A DNA stretch of 64,000 nucleotides. Source: JAENVU01 sp963765075. GTDB taxonomy: Bacteria; Actinomycetota; Acidimicrobiia; IMCC26256; JAENVU01. The translations under genes were made by a program, and so were the position numbers. Shown piece after piece: positions 35,868 to 43,960 of the stretch (positions within the stretch are counted from its first letter, which is position 1; every line of letters starts with the position of its first letter). The stretch lies in contig CAVXVA010000001.1 in NCBI GenBank assembly GCA_963765075.1, positions 310,001 to 374,000 on the forward strand, given 5' to 3'. Under the pieces are notes generated by a model. It was given only the letters and a program-made list of their open reading frames with translations, did no database searches and was not told the DNA's origin.

Positions 35868-37244
35868 TCAGCCCGCCGTGACCGCGAGGCGAGTGCGACT
35901 GCGCCGCGGTCCGCTCAGCACTGCTCCGAGATCACCGCGCAACCAGTGCGGTGCCGCCTTGGTGACCGTCACCTCGACGGTCGAACCCACGGGCACGGCG
36001 CCCGCAAAGTGCACCAATTTGTTCTGGCGGGTGCGACCGCTCATGACGCTCGGATCCTTCTTCGACGGGCCTTCGACCAGCGCCTGCTCCACCCGGCCGA
36101 GCCGGGCTTCGTGCTTGAGCGTGCCGTGGCGTTCGACGACCTCGGTGAGGCGATCCATGCGTTCGCGCACCACGGTGTCCGGCACGAAATCGTCGACCAT
36201 CTCGGCCGCGGCGGTGCCCGGACGCGGCGAGAACACGAAGATGTAGGCGGCGTCGTACTGGGCGCTTTCGGCGAGTTCCATCGTGGCCATGAAGTCGGCT
36301 TCGGTCTCGCCGGGGAATCCCACGATGATGTCGCTCGTGACCGCCAGGTCCGGGATGGCCGCTCGAGCCATGACCAACTTCTCGAGGTATCGCTCGGCGG
36401 TGTAGCCGCGCCGCATCCGCGCCAAGGTCCGGTCGCTGCCCGACTGCACCGGCAAGTGGAGGTGCTCGCACACACTGGCGCATTCGGCCATCGCGGCGAT
36501 CGTCTCCTCGCGCAGGTCCTTGGGATGGGGTGATGTGAAGCGAATGCGTTCGATGCCGTCGACCGCGTCGACCGCGCGGAGCAGATCCGCGAACTGCGGG
36601 CTCCACTGACCCGACCCGAGGTCGCGACCGTACGAGTTGACGTTCTGGCCGAGCAGGGTGAGTTCGGACACACCGTCGCGCGCCAGTTCCTCGACCTCGT
36701 GGACGATGTCGCCCATGCGGCGGCTGACCTCCGCGCCCCGCACCGACGGCACGATGCAGAACGCGCAACTGTTGTCACAGCCGATCTGAATCGTGAGCCA
36801 TGCACTGTGGTCGACCTCACGTCGGGCCGGCAACGCCGACGGGTACGCCTCGTGCTCTTCGAGGATCTCCACCACCGACTCACCGGTGCGCGCGGCTTCG
36901 GCGAGGAGCGCCGGCGCATGGGCCAGGTTGTGCGTTCCGAACACCACATCCACGTGCCCGGCCCGCTTGACGATCTCGTCGCGGTCCTTCTGGGCCAGAC
37001 ACCCACCGACTGCGATCTGCAACCCCGGACGGCGATCCTTCAGCGACTTCAGGTGCCCGAGGTGGCCGTAGAGCTTGTTGTCGGCGTTCTCCCGAATGCA
37101 GCACGTGTTGAGGACCACAACGTCAGCAGCCTCGAGATCGTCGGTCGCTTCCAGTCCGTCGGCCTCCAGGAGCCCGACGATCCGCTCCGAATCGTGTTCG
37201 TTCATCTGGCACCCGAAGGTACGAACGTAGAAGCGGCGGGTCAC
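35868..37244 (-). CDS. miaB: tRNA-2-methylthio-N6-dimethylallyladenosine synthase
   Basis: 458 residues from GTG. The N-terminal UPF0004 domain holds one cluster's cysteines (GCQMNEHDSE, NTCCIRENA, GGCLAQ); the radical-SAM core has CDNSCAFC and the C-terminal TRAM domain covers about 375-440. It methylthiolates i6A37 made by MiaA. The stop is 8 codons in frame upstream of the provisional miaA start. Confidence 0.95.
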   Translation of the reverse strand: MTRRFYVRTFGCQMNEHDSERIVGLLEADGLEATDDLEAADVVVLNTCCIRENADNKLYGHLGHLKSLKDRRPGLQIAVGGCLAQKDRDEIVKRAGHVDVVFGTHNLAHAPALLAEAARTGESVVEILEEHEAYPSALPARREVDHSAWLTIQIGCDNSCAFCIVPSVRGAEVSRRMGDIVHEVEELARDGVSELTLLGQNVNSYGRDLGSGQWSPQFADLLRAVDAVDGIERIRFTSPHPKDLREETIAAMAECASVCEHLHLPVQSGSDRTLARMRRGYTAERYLEKLVMARAAIPDLAVTSDIIVGFPGETEADFMATMELAESAQYDAAYIFVFSPRPGTAAAEMVDDFVPDTVVRERMDRLTEVVERHGTLKHEARLGRVEQALVEGPSKKDPSVMSGRTRQNKLVHFAGAVPVGSTVEVTVTKAAPHWLRGDLGAVLSGPRRSRTRLAVTAG

Positions 37245-37323
37245 AAGGCGATTCTACGAGCACCGTAGGATCCCCCTCGATGTCTACGCCGCTTCCGCTC
37301 TTGGCCCTGCGGGCCGGATAGCC

Positions 37324-38058
37324 GTGCCGCTCGACGTTGGCGGGTGGCAACTCGTGTTGGCCCTGGTGATCGTGATGTTCGGCGGCCTCATTCAGGGGGT
37401 CATCGGCTACGGCATGAACCTCGTGGTGGTTCCACTCATTGCCGTGCTCATCCCCGGTTCGGTGCCGGGTTCGATGGTGCTCCTCAGCGTGCCGATGACA
37501 CTCACGATGCTGCTGCGGGAGCATCACGCCATCGACTGGCACGGCGTGCGTTGGGTCGCCGGGGGTCGGCTCCCGGGCACGGTGATCGGCCTACTGGTCC
37601 TGGCCGCGCTTCCGGAAGAACAACTGGCCTTCGCGATCGGACTCCTCATCCTGCTCGGAGTGTTCCTCAGCGTGATCCACCCCGGCCTGCCCGTGAACCG
37701 CGCCAGCGCGTTCGGCGCCGGCGCCGTCGCCGGGGTCTCCGACACCGCGGCGGGGGTCGGTGGGCCGCCCCTTGCCCTGCTCTACCAACGGGCCGAGCCC
37801 CACACCTTCCGCGCGACCCTGGCCACCTCGTTCCTCATCGCGGCCGTCGTCTCGGGCACTGCCCTCGCCCTCCGAGGTCGGCTCTCGGGCGAGCAGCTCC
37901 TGCTGACCGCAATGTTCCTCCCCGCAATGCTCATCGGGTTGGCCCTCGCCGGACCACTCCACCGGCGCCTCGACCCTGAGCATCTCCGCCCGATTGTCCT
38001 CGGCGTTGCCGCAATCGCCGGCGCCATCGCGTTGGTCCGAGGACTCGTCGCGTTCTGA
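37324..38058 (+). CDS. TauE/SafE-family membrane permease
   Basis: 244 residues, about eight helices in two similar halves; the first carries FGGLIQGVIGYGMNLVVVPL and the second GAGAVAGVSDTAAGVGGPPLALL, the duplicated G-rich motif of the TauE/SafE/TSUP family (sulfite, sulfoacetate or other organic anion export). GTG start. It is divergent from miaB, with only 79 bases between, and convergent with recA. Substrate unknown. Confidence 0.85.
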   Translation: MPLDVGGWQLVLALVIVMFGGLIQGVIGYGMNLVVVPLIAVLIPGSVPGSMVLLSVPMTLTMLLREHHAIDWHGVRWVAGGRLPGTVIGLLVLAALPEEQLAFAIGLLILLGVFLSVIHPGLPVNRASAFGAGAVAGVSDTAAGVGGPPLALLYQRAEPHTFRATLATSFLIAAVVSGTALALRGRLSGEQLLLTAMFLPAMLIGLALAGPLHRRLDPEHLRPIVLGVAAIAGAIALVRGLVAF

Positions 38059-38090
38059 GCTTCGGTTGAACGAAGCCCCACAACGAACAG

Positions 38091-38128
38091 GCGGGTGGAG
38101 ACGGACTCGTGGTCCCGTCCCCACCCGC
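38091..38128. terminator. Strong hairpin terminator between TauE-like gene and recA
   Basis: Stem GCGGGTGG(A)GACGG / CCGTC(C)CCACCCGC, 13 pairs with one mismatch and a 10-base loop. It serves both convergent genes. Confidence 0.8.
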
Positions 38129-38141
38129 TGAACGTGGTGGC

Positions 38142-38160
38142 CCGAGGTTGATGACCTCGG
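38142..38160. terminator. Second hairpin after recA
   Basis: Perfect CCGAGGT / ACCTCGG stem with a 5-base loop, 36 bases past the recA stop on the minus strand. Confidence 0.6.
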
Positions 38161-38196
38161 AATCTTGCTGATGCCGGAGCGCGTGCCGGCGCCGGA

Positions 38197-39255
38197 CTAC
38201 TCCGCGTCGGCCTCGGCCGGCTCGGGATTGGTGACGTCGAGCAGATCCAGGTCGTCTTCGGCCTCGGGTTCGGCTTCCAGGAGCACTTCCTTGCGGATCT
38301 TCTCGGTGATCTCCACCATCATGTCGACGTTCTCGGACAGGAATTTCTTCGCGTTCTCGCGACCCTGACCGAGCTGCTCGCCCTCGTAGGTGAACCACGC
38401 ACCGGACTTCTTCACGATGCCCATGTCGACACCGATGTCGAGGGCCGAGCCCTCTCGGCTGATGCCCTTGCCGTACATGATGTCGAACTCGGCCTGCTTG
38501 AACGGTGGTGCGACCTTGTTCTTCACCACCTTGACTCGAGCCCGGTTCCCGACGATCTCGGCGCCGTCCTTCAGCGACTCGATCCGACGGATGTCGAGCC
38601 GGACCGACGAGTAGAACTTCAGCGCCCGGCCGCCCGGCGTGGTCTCGGGCGAACCGAACATCACGCCGATCTTCTCTCGCAGCTGGTTGATGAACACCGC
38701 GATCGTGCGGGACTTGTTCAGGTTGCCCGTGAGTTTGCGCAACGCCTGGCTCATCAGGCGAGCTTGGAGGCCGACGTGGGTGTCACCCATCTCGCCCTCG
38801 ATCTCGGCGCGGGGCACGAGTGCCGCCACGGAGTCGATCACCAGCACGTCGAGCGCGCCGGACCGGATGAGCATGTCGGCGATCTCGAGCGCCTGCTCCC
38901 CCGTGTCGGGCTGGGAGATCAGCAAATCATCGACGTTGACGCCGATGGCCGCGGCATAGACCGGGTCCATCGCGTGCTCCGCGTCGATGTAGGCACACGT
39001 GCCGCCGTTGCGTTGGGCCTCGGCCACCACGTGCATGGCGAGGGTCGACTTTCCGGACGACTCCGGACCGAAGATCTCCACGATCCGACCGCGGGGCAGA
39101 CCACCGATCCCCAACGCGAGGTCCAAGGCCAGCGCACCGGTCGGGATGGCTTCCACCCCGACGTTGCCCCGCTCCCCCAGGCGCATGATCGCGCCCTTGC
39201 CGAACTGCTTCTCGATCTGGCCGAGCGCCATGTCGAGCGACTTGTCACGATCCAT
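38197..39255 (-). CDS. recA: Recombinase RecA
   Basis: 352 residues from ATG 39255, which has AAGGAG 9 bases upstream; an ATG seven codons earlier (39276) also has AGAGGG, so either may be used. Walker A GPESSGKST, Walker B LVIDSVAAL, loop L1 and L2 regions (EGEMGDTHVGLQARLMSQAL; NQLREKIGVMFGSPETTPGG) are intact and there is no intein. It forms filaments on single-stranded DNA for recombination and LexA cleavage. The C-terminal tail is acidic as usual. No recX follows. An SOS box lies 183 bases upstream. Confidence 0.97.
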   Translation of the reverse strand: MDRDKSLDMALGQIEKQFGKGAIMRLGERGNVGVEAIPTGALALDLALGIGGLPRGRIVEIFGPESSGKSTLAMHVVAEAQRNGGTCAYIDAEHAMDPVYAAAIGVNVDDLLISQPDTGEQALEIADMLIRSGALDVLVIDSVAALVPRAEIEGEMGDTHVGLQARLMSQALRKLTGNLNKSRTIAVFINQLREKIGVMFGSPETTPGGRALKFYSSVRLDIRRIESLKDGAEIVGNRARVKVVKNKVAPPFKQAEFDIMYGKGISREGSALDIGVDMGIVKKSGAWFTYEGEQLGQGRENAKKFLSENVDMMVEITEKIRKEVLLEAEPEAEDDLDLLDVTNPEPAEADAE

Positions 39256-39437
39256 TCGGGTGATCTCCTTGTCCATTTCGTTCCCTCTTGACAGTTGGGG
39301 GAAGCACTCGGTGCCTTGCCGTGGTGAACCTACGACGAGGGTGTGACACTCGATCTCGGTGACCGTCGACAGCCTCCCACGCATACGGGATGACGAACCA
39401 CATCCGTGGAGTTCCATCGACGAAGTTCACCCTAGAC

Positions 39438-39451
39438 CGAACACTCGTTCG
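39438..39451. promoter_or_regulatory. LexA (SOS) box between recA and the DinB-family gene
   Basis: CGAAC-ACTC-GTTCG, a perfect palindromic SOS box. It lies 187 bases from the recA ATG and 89 bases from the DinB-family ATG at 39540, so it could control both. Confidence 0.85.
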
Positions 39452-39539
39452 GATCAAGCATTTCGCGCGGACAGTCGAGAAATCCGCGACTCCGGAAATC
39501 CGTCACCCGACCGAGGGACGCCCAGGCACACTGTCGGTC

Positions 39540-40040
39540 ATGACGATCGAACGCACCAGGCCCGACCCGACCCTCGGCGAGCGGGCCATGCTCGAAGGTT
39601 GGCTCGACTATCACCGCGCCACGCTCGTCGCGAAATGCGACGGGCTGACCGACGAGCAACTCCGGATCCGCTCGGTCCCGCCATCGACGATGTCGTTACT
39701 CGGCCTCGTCCGCCACCTGGCCGACGTCGAGAGGTTCTGGTTCCGGATCGTGCTCGACGAGGAGCCCATCCCACAGCGTTACTGGGACAACCCCGGCCAC
39801 GACGACGACTTCGATCGGGTGGACACTGCAGTGGTTGCGGACGACTTCACCGCATTCGCCGAGGAGTGCAGCATCGCTCGTGATCGCGCCGCGGCACACG
39901 GCCTCGACGACGTGGCCGCGAACCCGGCCGAACCGGTCACGCTCCGATGGATCCTCGCCCACATGATCGAGGAGTACGCCCGCCACAACGGCCACGCCGA
40001 CCTGCTGCGCGAGTGCGTCGACGGGACGACCGGCCAGTAG
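39540..40040 (+). CDS. DinB/DUF664-family metal-binding protein
   Basis: 166 residues from ATG 39540. Four-helix-bundle DinB fold: LEGWLDYHRATLVAKCDGL at the start, the metal histidines in LVRHLADVERFWFR and the late ARHNGHADLLRE. Members are thiol-dependent transferases or unknown stress proteins; the family is named after a DNA-damage-inducible Bacillus gene (not polymerase IV). The SOS box 89 bases upstream makes damage induction likely here. Convergent with the putative anti-sigma gene. Confidence 0.83.
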   Translation: MTIERTRPDPTLGERAMLEGWLDYHRATLVAKCDGLTDEQLRIRSVPPSTMSLLGLVRHLADVERFWFRIVLDEEPIPQRYWDNPGHDDDFDRVDTAVVADDFTAFAEECSIARDRAAAHGLDDVAANPAEPVTLRWILAHMIEEYARHNGHADLLRECVDGTTGQ

Positions 40041-40062
40041 CGATCAGTTCGGTCGCCGTGAG

Positions 40063-40983
40063 CTACGGGCGACTGCCCGAGTGATCGGTGGGCGGCGTCT
40101 GGGCGTGGTCGGCATTGTCCGAACCCGCGTCGGCGTTCGCCGACGCATTGTCGCCACCGGTGGAGTTCGCACCATCGCTGGCCGTGGTTCCGGTGTCGAT
40201 GCCACCCGAGTTGGGCGTCTCGACCGCGGGGCCATGGTCACCGGACTGGCCGTGGCTCTCGCCCGATTTCCCGTGATCGTCCCCACTCTGGCCGGCATCG
40301 GTGGATCCGTGGTCGTCGCTCGCGTTGGCGGCATCCGCTCCGTCCTGCGGTGCCGCGGCGAGCACATCGTGGCAGTACTCCTTGACCAGCATGTCGGCAT
40401 CACGAGCGGTGTGGCGAAGGTTCGTGAAGGCCGTGGAGTTGGCACTGTTCCCGCGGGCGTCGTCGCCCTTGCCCCGAGCCTGCCACGCAGTGCACAAGCC
40501 CTTCATGGCCGGACCGGTCGCGTCGGGCCCGACGGCGTCGCCGTGGTCACCCGCGTGACCGGCCGCGTGCTCATTCGGGTCGGGAACCGAGACACTCACG
40601 TGCGACAACGCACGCGAGACGGTGCTCTGCGCGGAATCAGGCAGCGAGCCGGTGGCTGCGGCCGCACCAGTGCCGGCGAGCAGTACGACCGCGGCTGCGG
40701 CGGCGGCCTTGGCCGTGAGGACTTGGGGAAGCATGCGACGTCTCCGAGCGGTATGAATCGAAACGGGGGCTGCGGCGATCGCCGCGGTGATGTCAGAGAT
40801 TGCCTCCTGCTCCCCGGCTCCGACCGACAGCGTTGGCGACCGGAGCGCGGTGAGCAGTCTCGCGACGCGAGCCGAACCGTCGGGAAGATCATCCGGCGCG
40901 ACAGTGCCGGCAATCAACGCTTCGGTGGGGTCGGACGACGAGTGAAAGGCCATATCGAAAGACAGATCGTCCGAGCCCGTCAT
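40063..40983 (-). CDS. Membrane protein, putative anti-sigma partner
   Basis: 306 residues, coupled by ATGA to the sigma-factor gene. A cytoplasmic N-terminus of ~85 residues precedes one membrane span (about 88-112, AKAAAAAAVVLLAGTGAAAA). The outside domain holds two cysteines (GLCTAWQ, EYCHDVL) and a long low-complexity tail rich in Gly, Asp, His and Ser (GDDHGKSGESHGQSGDHG). Sigma/anti-sigma pairs usually have this layout, but no zinc HxxxCxxC anti-sigma motif is present. The His/Asp tail might bind metal. Role inferred from context. Confidence 0.65.
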   Translation of the reverse strand: MTGSDDLSFDMAFHSSSDPTEALIAGTVAPDDLPDGSARVARLLTALRSPTLSVGAGEQEAISDITAAIAAAPVSIHTARRRRMLPQVLTAKAAAAAAVVLLAGTGAAAATGSLPDSAQSTVSRALSHVSVSVPDPNEHAAGHAGDHGDAVGPDATGPAMKGLCTAWQARGKGDDARGNSANSTAFTNLRHTARDADMLVKEYCHDVLAAAPQDGADAANASDDHGSTDAGQSGDDHGKSGESHGQSGDHGPAVETPNSGGIDTGTTASDGANSTGGDNASANADAGSDNADHAQTPPTDHSGSRP

Positions 40984-41534
40984 TGCGTTACAGATTTTCC
41001 GGTGAGCCGGGATTCGAGCGTCCGCAATGCTCGATGAGTGATCACCCGCACCGTCCCCGGCCGCTTCCCCAGGATCTCGGCGACCTCGTCGACCCCGAGA
41101 TCAGCCAAGACTCGCAACAAGATCACTTCCGCCTGCGAGGCAGGGAGCACCCGCACCACGAAGGCCGCGGCTTCGTCCCCGGCCAAACCGGCGAGCACGA
41201 TCGATTCGGGGTCGCCCACCGCGACCTGATCGAGCTGATGCGCCGGGGCAGGATCGGTGCGGCGCCGGGCCGCGGTGCGACGGAAGTCGGCGAGTCGCCG
41301 GCGAGCGATGGAGAACATCCAGGCCCGAAGCGCCTGGTCATCGCCGGCGAATGAGTGAAGTCGCTCGGCGAACGCGAGCCAGACCTCGGCCTCCAGATCC
41401 TCGGCGACGCGTGGTTCCTGAGCCCGCAGATACCCGGAGAGCCGGGGATGGAGATCGCGATAGATCTGCGTGATCGCCCAGTCCTCGCCGGCCCGCGCCG
41501 CGTCGAGAACCTCGGCGAATCCCTCCGGCTTCAT
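40980..41534 (-). CDS. ECF-type RNA polymerase sigma factor
   Basis: 184 residues from ATG 41534 (a GTG at 41561 is also possible; neither has a good ribosome site). Region 2 is VAEDLEAEVWLAFAERL...LRAWMFSIARRRLADFRR and region 4 is LPASQAEVILLRVLADLGVDEVAEILGKRPGTVRVITHRAL, the helix-turn-helix for the -35 element. The expected -10 reading helix is present. The gene follows thpR and overlaps the putative anti-sigma gene. Confidence 0.9.
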   Translation of the reverse strand: MKPEGFAEVLDAARAGEDWAITQIYRDLHPRLSGYLRAQEPRVAEDLEAEVWLAFAERLHSFAGDDQALRAWMFSIARRRLADFRRTAARRRTDPAPAHQLDQVAVGDPESIVLAGLAGDEAAAFVVRVLPASQAEVILLRVLADLGVDEVAEILGKRPGTVRVITHRALRTLESRLTGKSVTQ

Positions 41535-41579
41535 GGGTGGGTCATCGACCGTTCCGACCACGACCTCAAGAGCGGCCGC

Positions 41580-42128
41580 TCAGGCCAGGGGAAACCCGGC
41601 AATCCGACGGTAGACGGCGCCGCCCCGCTGCGGTTCGCTCTCCAACAGCACGACCTCATCGACGGTCCAGCGCGAACCGAGCGAAACCTCGGCCAACGCT
41701 TCGACCTCGCCGGCGATCTTCGACGGACTCTTCAATCGGGCGAGCGTGAGGTGCGGGACGAACGGCACGAGATCGCGCGGTCGGATGAACGCGGCCGCGG
41801 CCTCGGCCACGGCTCGGTGCACCAAGCGCAACGGTTGTGCATCGTCGACGCCGAGCCAGAACACGACGGCCCGCCGCTCCGATGGGAACCCGCCCGCGCC
41901 GCGGATCTGCACGGTGGGTGCCGCCACCGCGCCGACGGCACCGGCCAGTGTCCCGACCAACGCGTCGGAATCCGCGACCTTCCCGAAGTACTGGATCGTG
42001 AGATGCCATTGATCGCGGCGGGTCCACTGGAACTTCGACCGACCGGAGCGATCGAAGAGTCCATCGATCGCGTCGAGCACCTCGGCGGGCGGAACGACCG
42101 CGAGGAAGGCGCGCGTGAGCGCGCTCAT
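41580..42128 (-). CDS. thpR: RNA 2',3'-cyclic phosphodiesterase (2H family)
   Basis: 182 residues. The two catalytic H-x-T/S-x motifs HLTI (42-45) and HLTL (126-129) define the 2H phosphoesterase/LigT family, which opens 2',3'-cyclic phosphates on RNA to 2'-phosphates. It overlaps the cinA stop (ATGA), an order seen in other actinobacteria. Confidence 0.9.
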   Translation of the reverse strand: MSALTRAFLAVVPPAEVLDAIDGLFDRSGRSKFQWTRRDQWHLTIQYFGKVADSDALVGTLAGAVGAVAAPTVQIRGAGGFPSERRAVVFWLGVDDAQPLRLVHRAVAEAAAAFIRPRDLVPFVPHLTLARLKSPSKIAGEVEALAEVSLGSRWTVDEVVLLESEPQRGGAVYRRIAGFPLA

Positions 42129-43361
42129 TCGTCGAGCGACTCGAGGCGTTGCCGCAGCCCGTTGAGCAGTGAAATCGCCGCGAACTGGCGTACCCGTTCC
42201 CGATCACCGGGCAGGCGGGTGGCGAACGACTCCGGCTCGCGTCCGGGCAGCGCGATCGCAAAACAGACGGTCCCGACCGGCTGGCCTTCCTGCTCGTCCG
42301 GGCCGGCCACGCCGGTGGCCGCGATCCCGACGTCGGCGCCGAGCACGCGCTGCGCGCCGACGGCCATCTGGCGCGCGCATTCCTCACTGATCACGTGTTC
42401 GGCCGTCACCCCGAGCACGGACCGCTTCACGTCGGTGGCGTAGGACGCGATCGAACCGCGGAAGGTGGCACTCGCGCCGGGCACGGCGCCGATGCGCGAC
42501 CCGATGAGCCCGGCAGTCAAGGATTCTGCAACCCCGAGCGTCCAGCCGCGTTCCTTGCACGCCGCGAGCGCCGCGTGTTCGATGGTCTCGTCGTCGGTGC
42601 CGAACACCAAGGCACCGAGGATCGCCCGCAGTTCCACTTCCTCGGCCTCGATCAAGGCCCAGGCGTCGGCCTCGGTGCCGGCCTTCGCGGTCAGTCGCAC
42701 GACCAACCCTTCGATACCTCGGGCGAGAAAGGCGATGGTCGGGTTGGTCTGGGCATCGACCCGATCGGCGATCATCTCGGCCAGACCCGATTCGGATTGG
42801 CCCCACGTCTTGAGCGACAAGCTCACGATCGCCGACTGCTCACCCGACCGTGCGAGCAGATCCGGGAGCACCTGCTCGCTCACCATCTTGTGCATCTCGT
42901 ACGGAACACCGGGCACCGCGTAGACGACTTTCTCGCCGACGGGCGCACGCACGCCGGGCGCGGTACCGATCGGGTTCGGGATGGCCTCGGCCCCGACGGG
43001 GATCTCGGCCTGGCGCAGGTTGTTGAGCGGCATGTCGCGGCGCACGCGCTCCGAACATTGCGCTGATCTGTTCGACGAGTTCCTCGCGCCGTTCGAGTTC
43101 GACGCCCATTACCGCGGCAATCGCCTCGCGAGTCACGTCGTCCTGGGTCGGTCCGAGCCCACCGCACACGATGACCGAATCGGCCTTCTCCAACATCTCC
43201 GCGAGTGCGGCGATCATCCGCGGGAGGTTGTCGCCGACCTTGCGGTGCTCCATCGTGTCGATGCCGGCCATGGCCAGGTGCTCACCGATCCAGCTGGAGT
43301 TGGTGTCGACGATCTGGCCGAGCAGCAACTCGGTGCCGATCGCGAGCACGTCACATCTCAC
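42125..43361 (-). pseudogene. cinA: CinA (competence/damage-inducible protein, NMN amidase), broken by one extra base
   Basis: About 411 residues if repaired. It starts at GTG 43361 (VRCDVLAIGTELLLGQ), coupled to pgsA. The N-terminal MoCF-like domain shows VCGGLGPTQDDVTREAI; the C-terminal amidohydrolase domain shows VAESLTAGLIGSRIG and AATGVAGPDEQEG. The first frame ends sensibly at EQISAMF. The next part, RVRRDMPLNNLRQAEIP, is in another frame, explained by one extra C in the CC at 43051-43052 (plus strand). CinA degrades oxidised or deamidated pyridine nucleotides. A functional gene with a sequencing error is as likely as a true pseudogene. Confidence 0.85.
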
Positions 43362-43960
43362 GTCTTGCCCTCCTGATACCCACGCCGCACGATGTCGAGA
43401 CCCGAGATGATCGTGAGCGCGACCGTCACCCACAACAACGAGACGATCAGCCACTCGATGTCGGCAGTGACCGGCCACACGTACCCGCCGACGGTCAGCA
43501 TCTGCAGGAACGCCTTGTACTTGCCGAGCCGGGCGGCCGGCAACGAGATGCCCTTCTTACCCGCGACCACCCGGTAGGCCGAGATCCACACTTCGCGCGC
43601 GGCCATGATCGCGACCGGTACCCACCAGAGATCGCCGCGCCACACCAACGCGAGGAACCCGCCGAGCGTGAGGACCTTGTCGGCAATCGGGTCGAGGAAC
43701 GCGCCGGAGCGGGTCGTACCGTCTCGGCGGGCGAGCCAGCCGTCGACGCTGTCGGTGATACACAGGAAGAACCAGAGGCCCCACGTGAGCCACGTCGAGC
43801 CGTCGCGCTCGATCAGCAGCAGGGTGGGAATCGCGAGCAGGAGCCGACCGAGCGTGATGAAGTTGGCCGGCGTCGCGAGCGCGCCGGGGCCGAAGCGCTT
43901 CATCGACTGCATTGGCGAACTCGAACTCGAACTCGGCGAACTCGAACTCGGCGGACTCAC
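43358..43960 (-). CDS. pgsA: CDP-diacylglycerol-glycerol-3-phosphate 3-phosphatidyltransferase type protein
   Basis: 200 residues from GTG 43960 (GTGA overlap with rimO). The CDP-alcohol phosphotransferase motif D-x2-DG-x2-AR-x8-G-x3-D-x3-D is complete (D70, D73, G74, A77, R78, G87, D90, D94), with about six helices. It makes phosphatidylglycerophosphate, or phosphatidylinositol-phosphate in some actinobacterial paralogues; its position between rimO and cinA favours PgsA. The first 16 residues are almost only Ser and Pro, coded by a short tandem repeat. Confidence 0.9.
   Translation of the reverse strand: MSPPSSSSPSSSSSSPMQSMKRFGPGALATPANFITLGRLLLAIPTLLLIERDGSTWLTWGLWFFLCITDSVDGWLARRDGTTRSGAFLDPIADKVLTLGGFLALVWRGDLWWVPVAIMAAREVWISAYRVVAGKKGISLPAARLGKYKAFLQMLTVGGYVWPVTADIEWLIVSLLWVTVALTIISGLDIVRRGYQEGKT
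43914..43958. repeat. CGAACT microsatellite at the pgsA/rimO junction
   Basis: Units of GGCGAACTCGAACTC with extra CGAACT steps. It codes the Ser/Pro run at the PgsA N-terminus and ends at the rimO stop overlap, so a change in copy number would keep the frame only in 3-base multiples. Confidence 0.8.

Noticed and set aside
37251..37271. Small hairpin ATTCTACG-N5-CGTAGGAT between miaB and the TauE-like gene
   Set aside because: One mismatch and only 8-bp arms; could be an operator but nothing else supports it.
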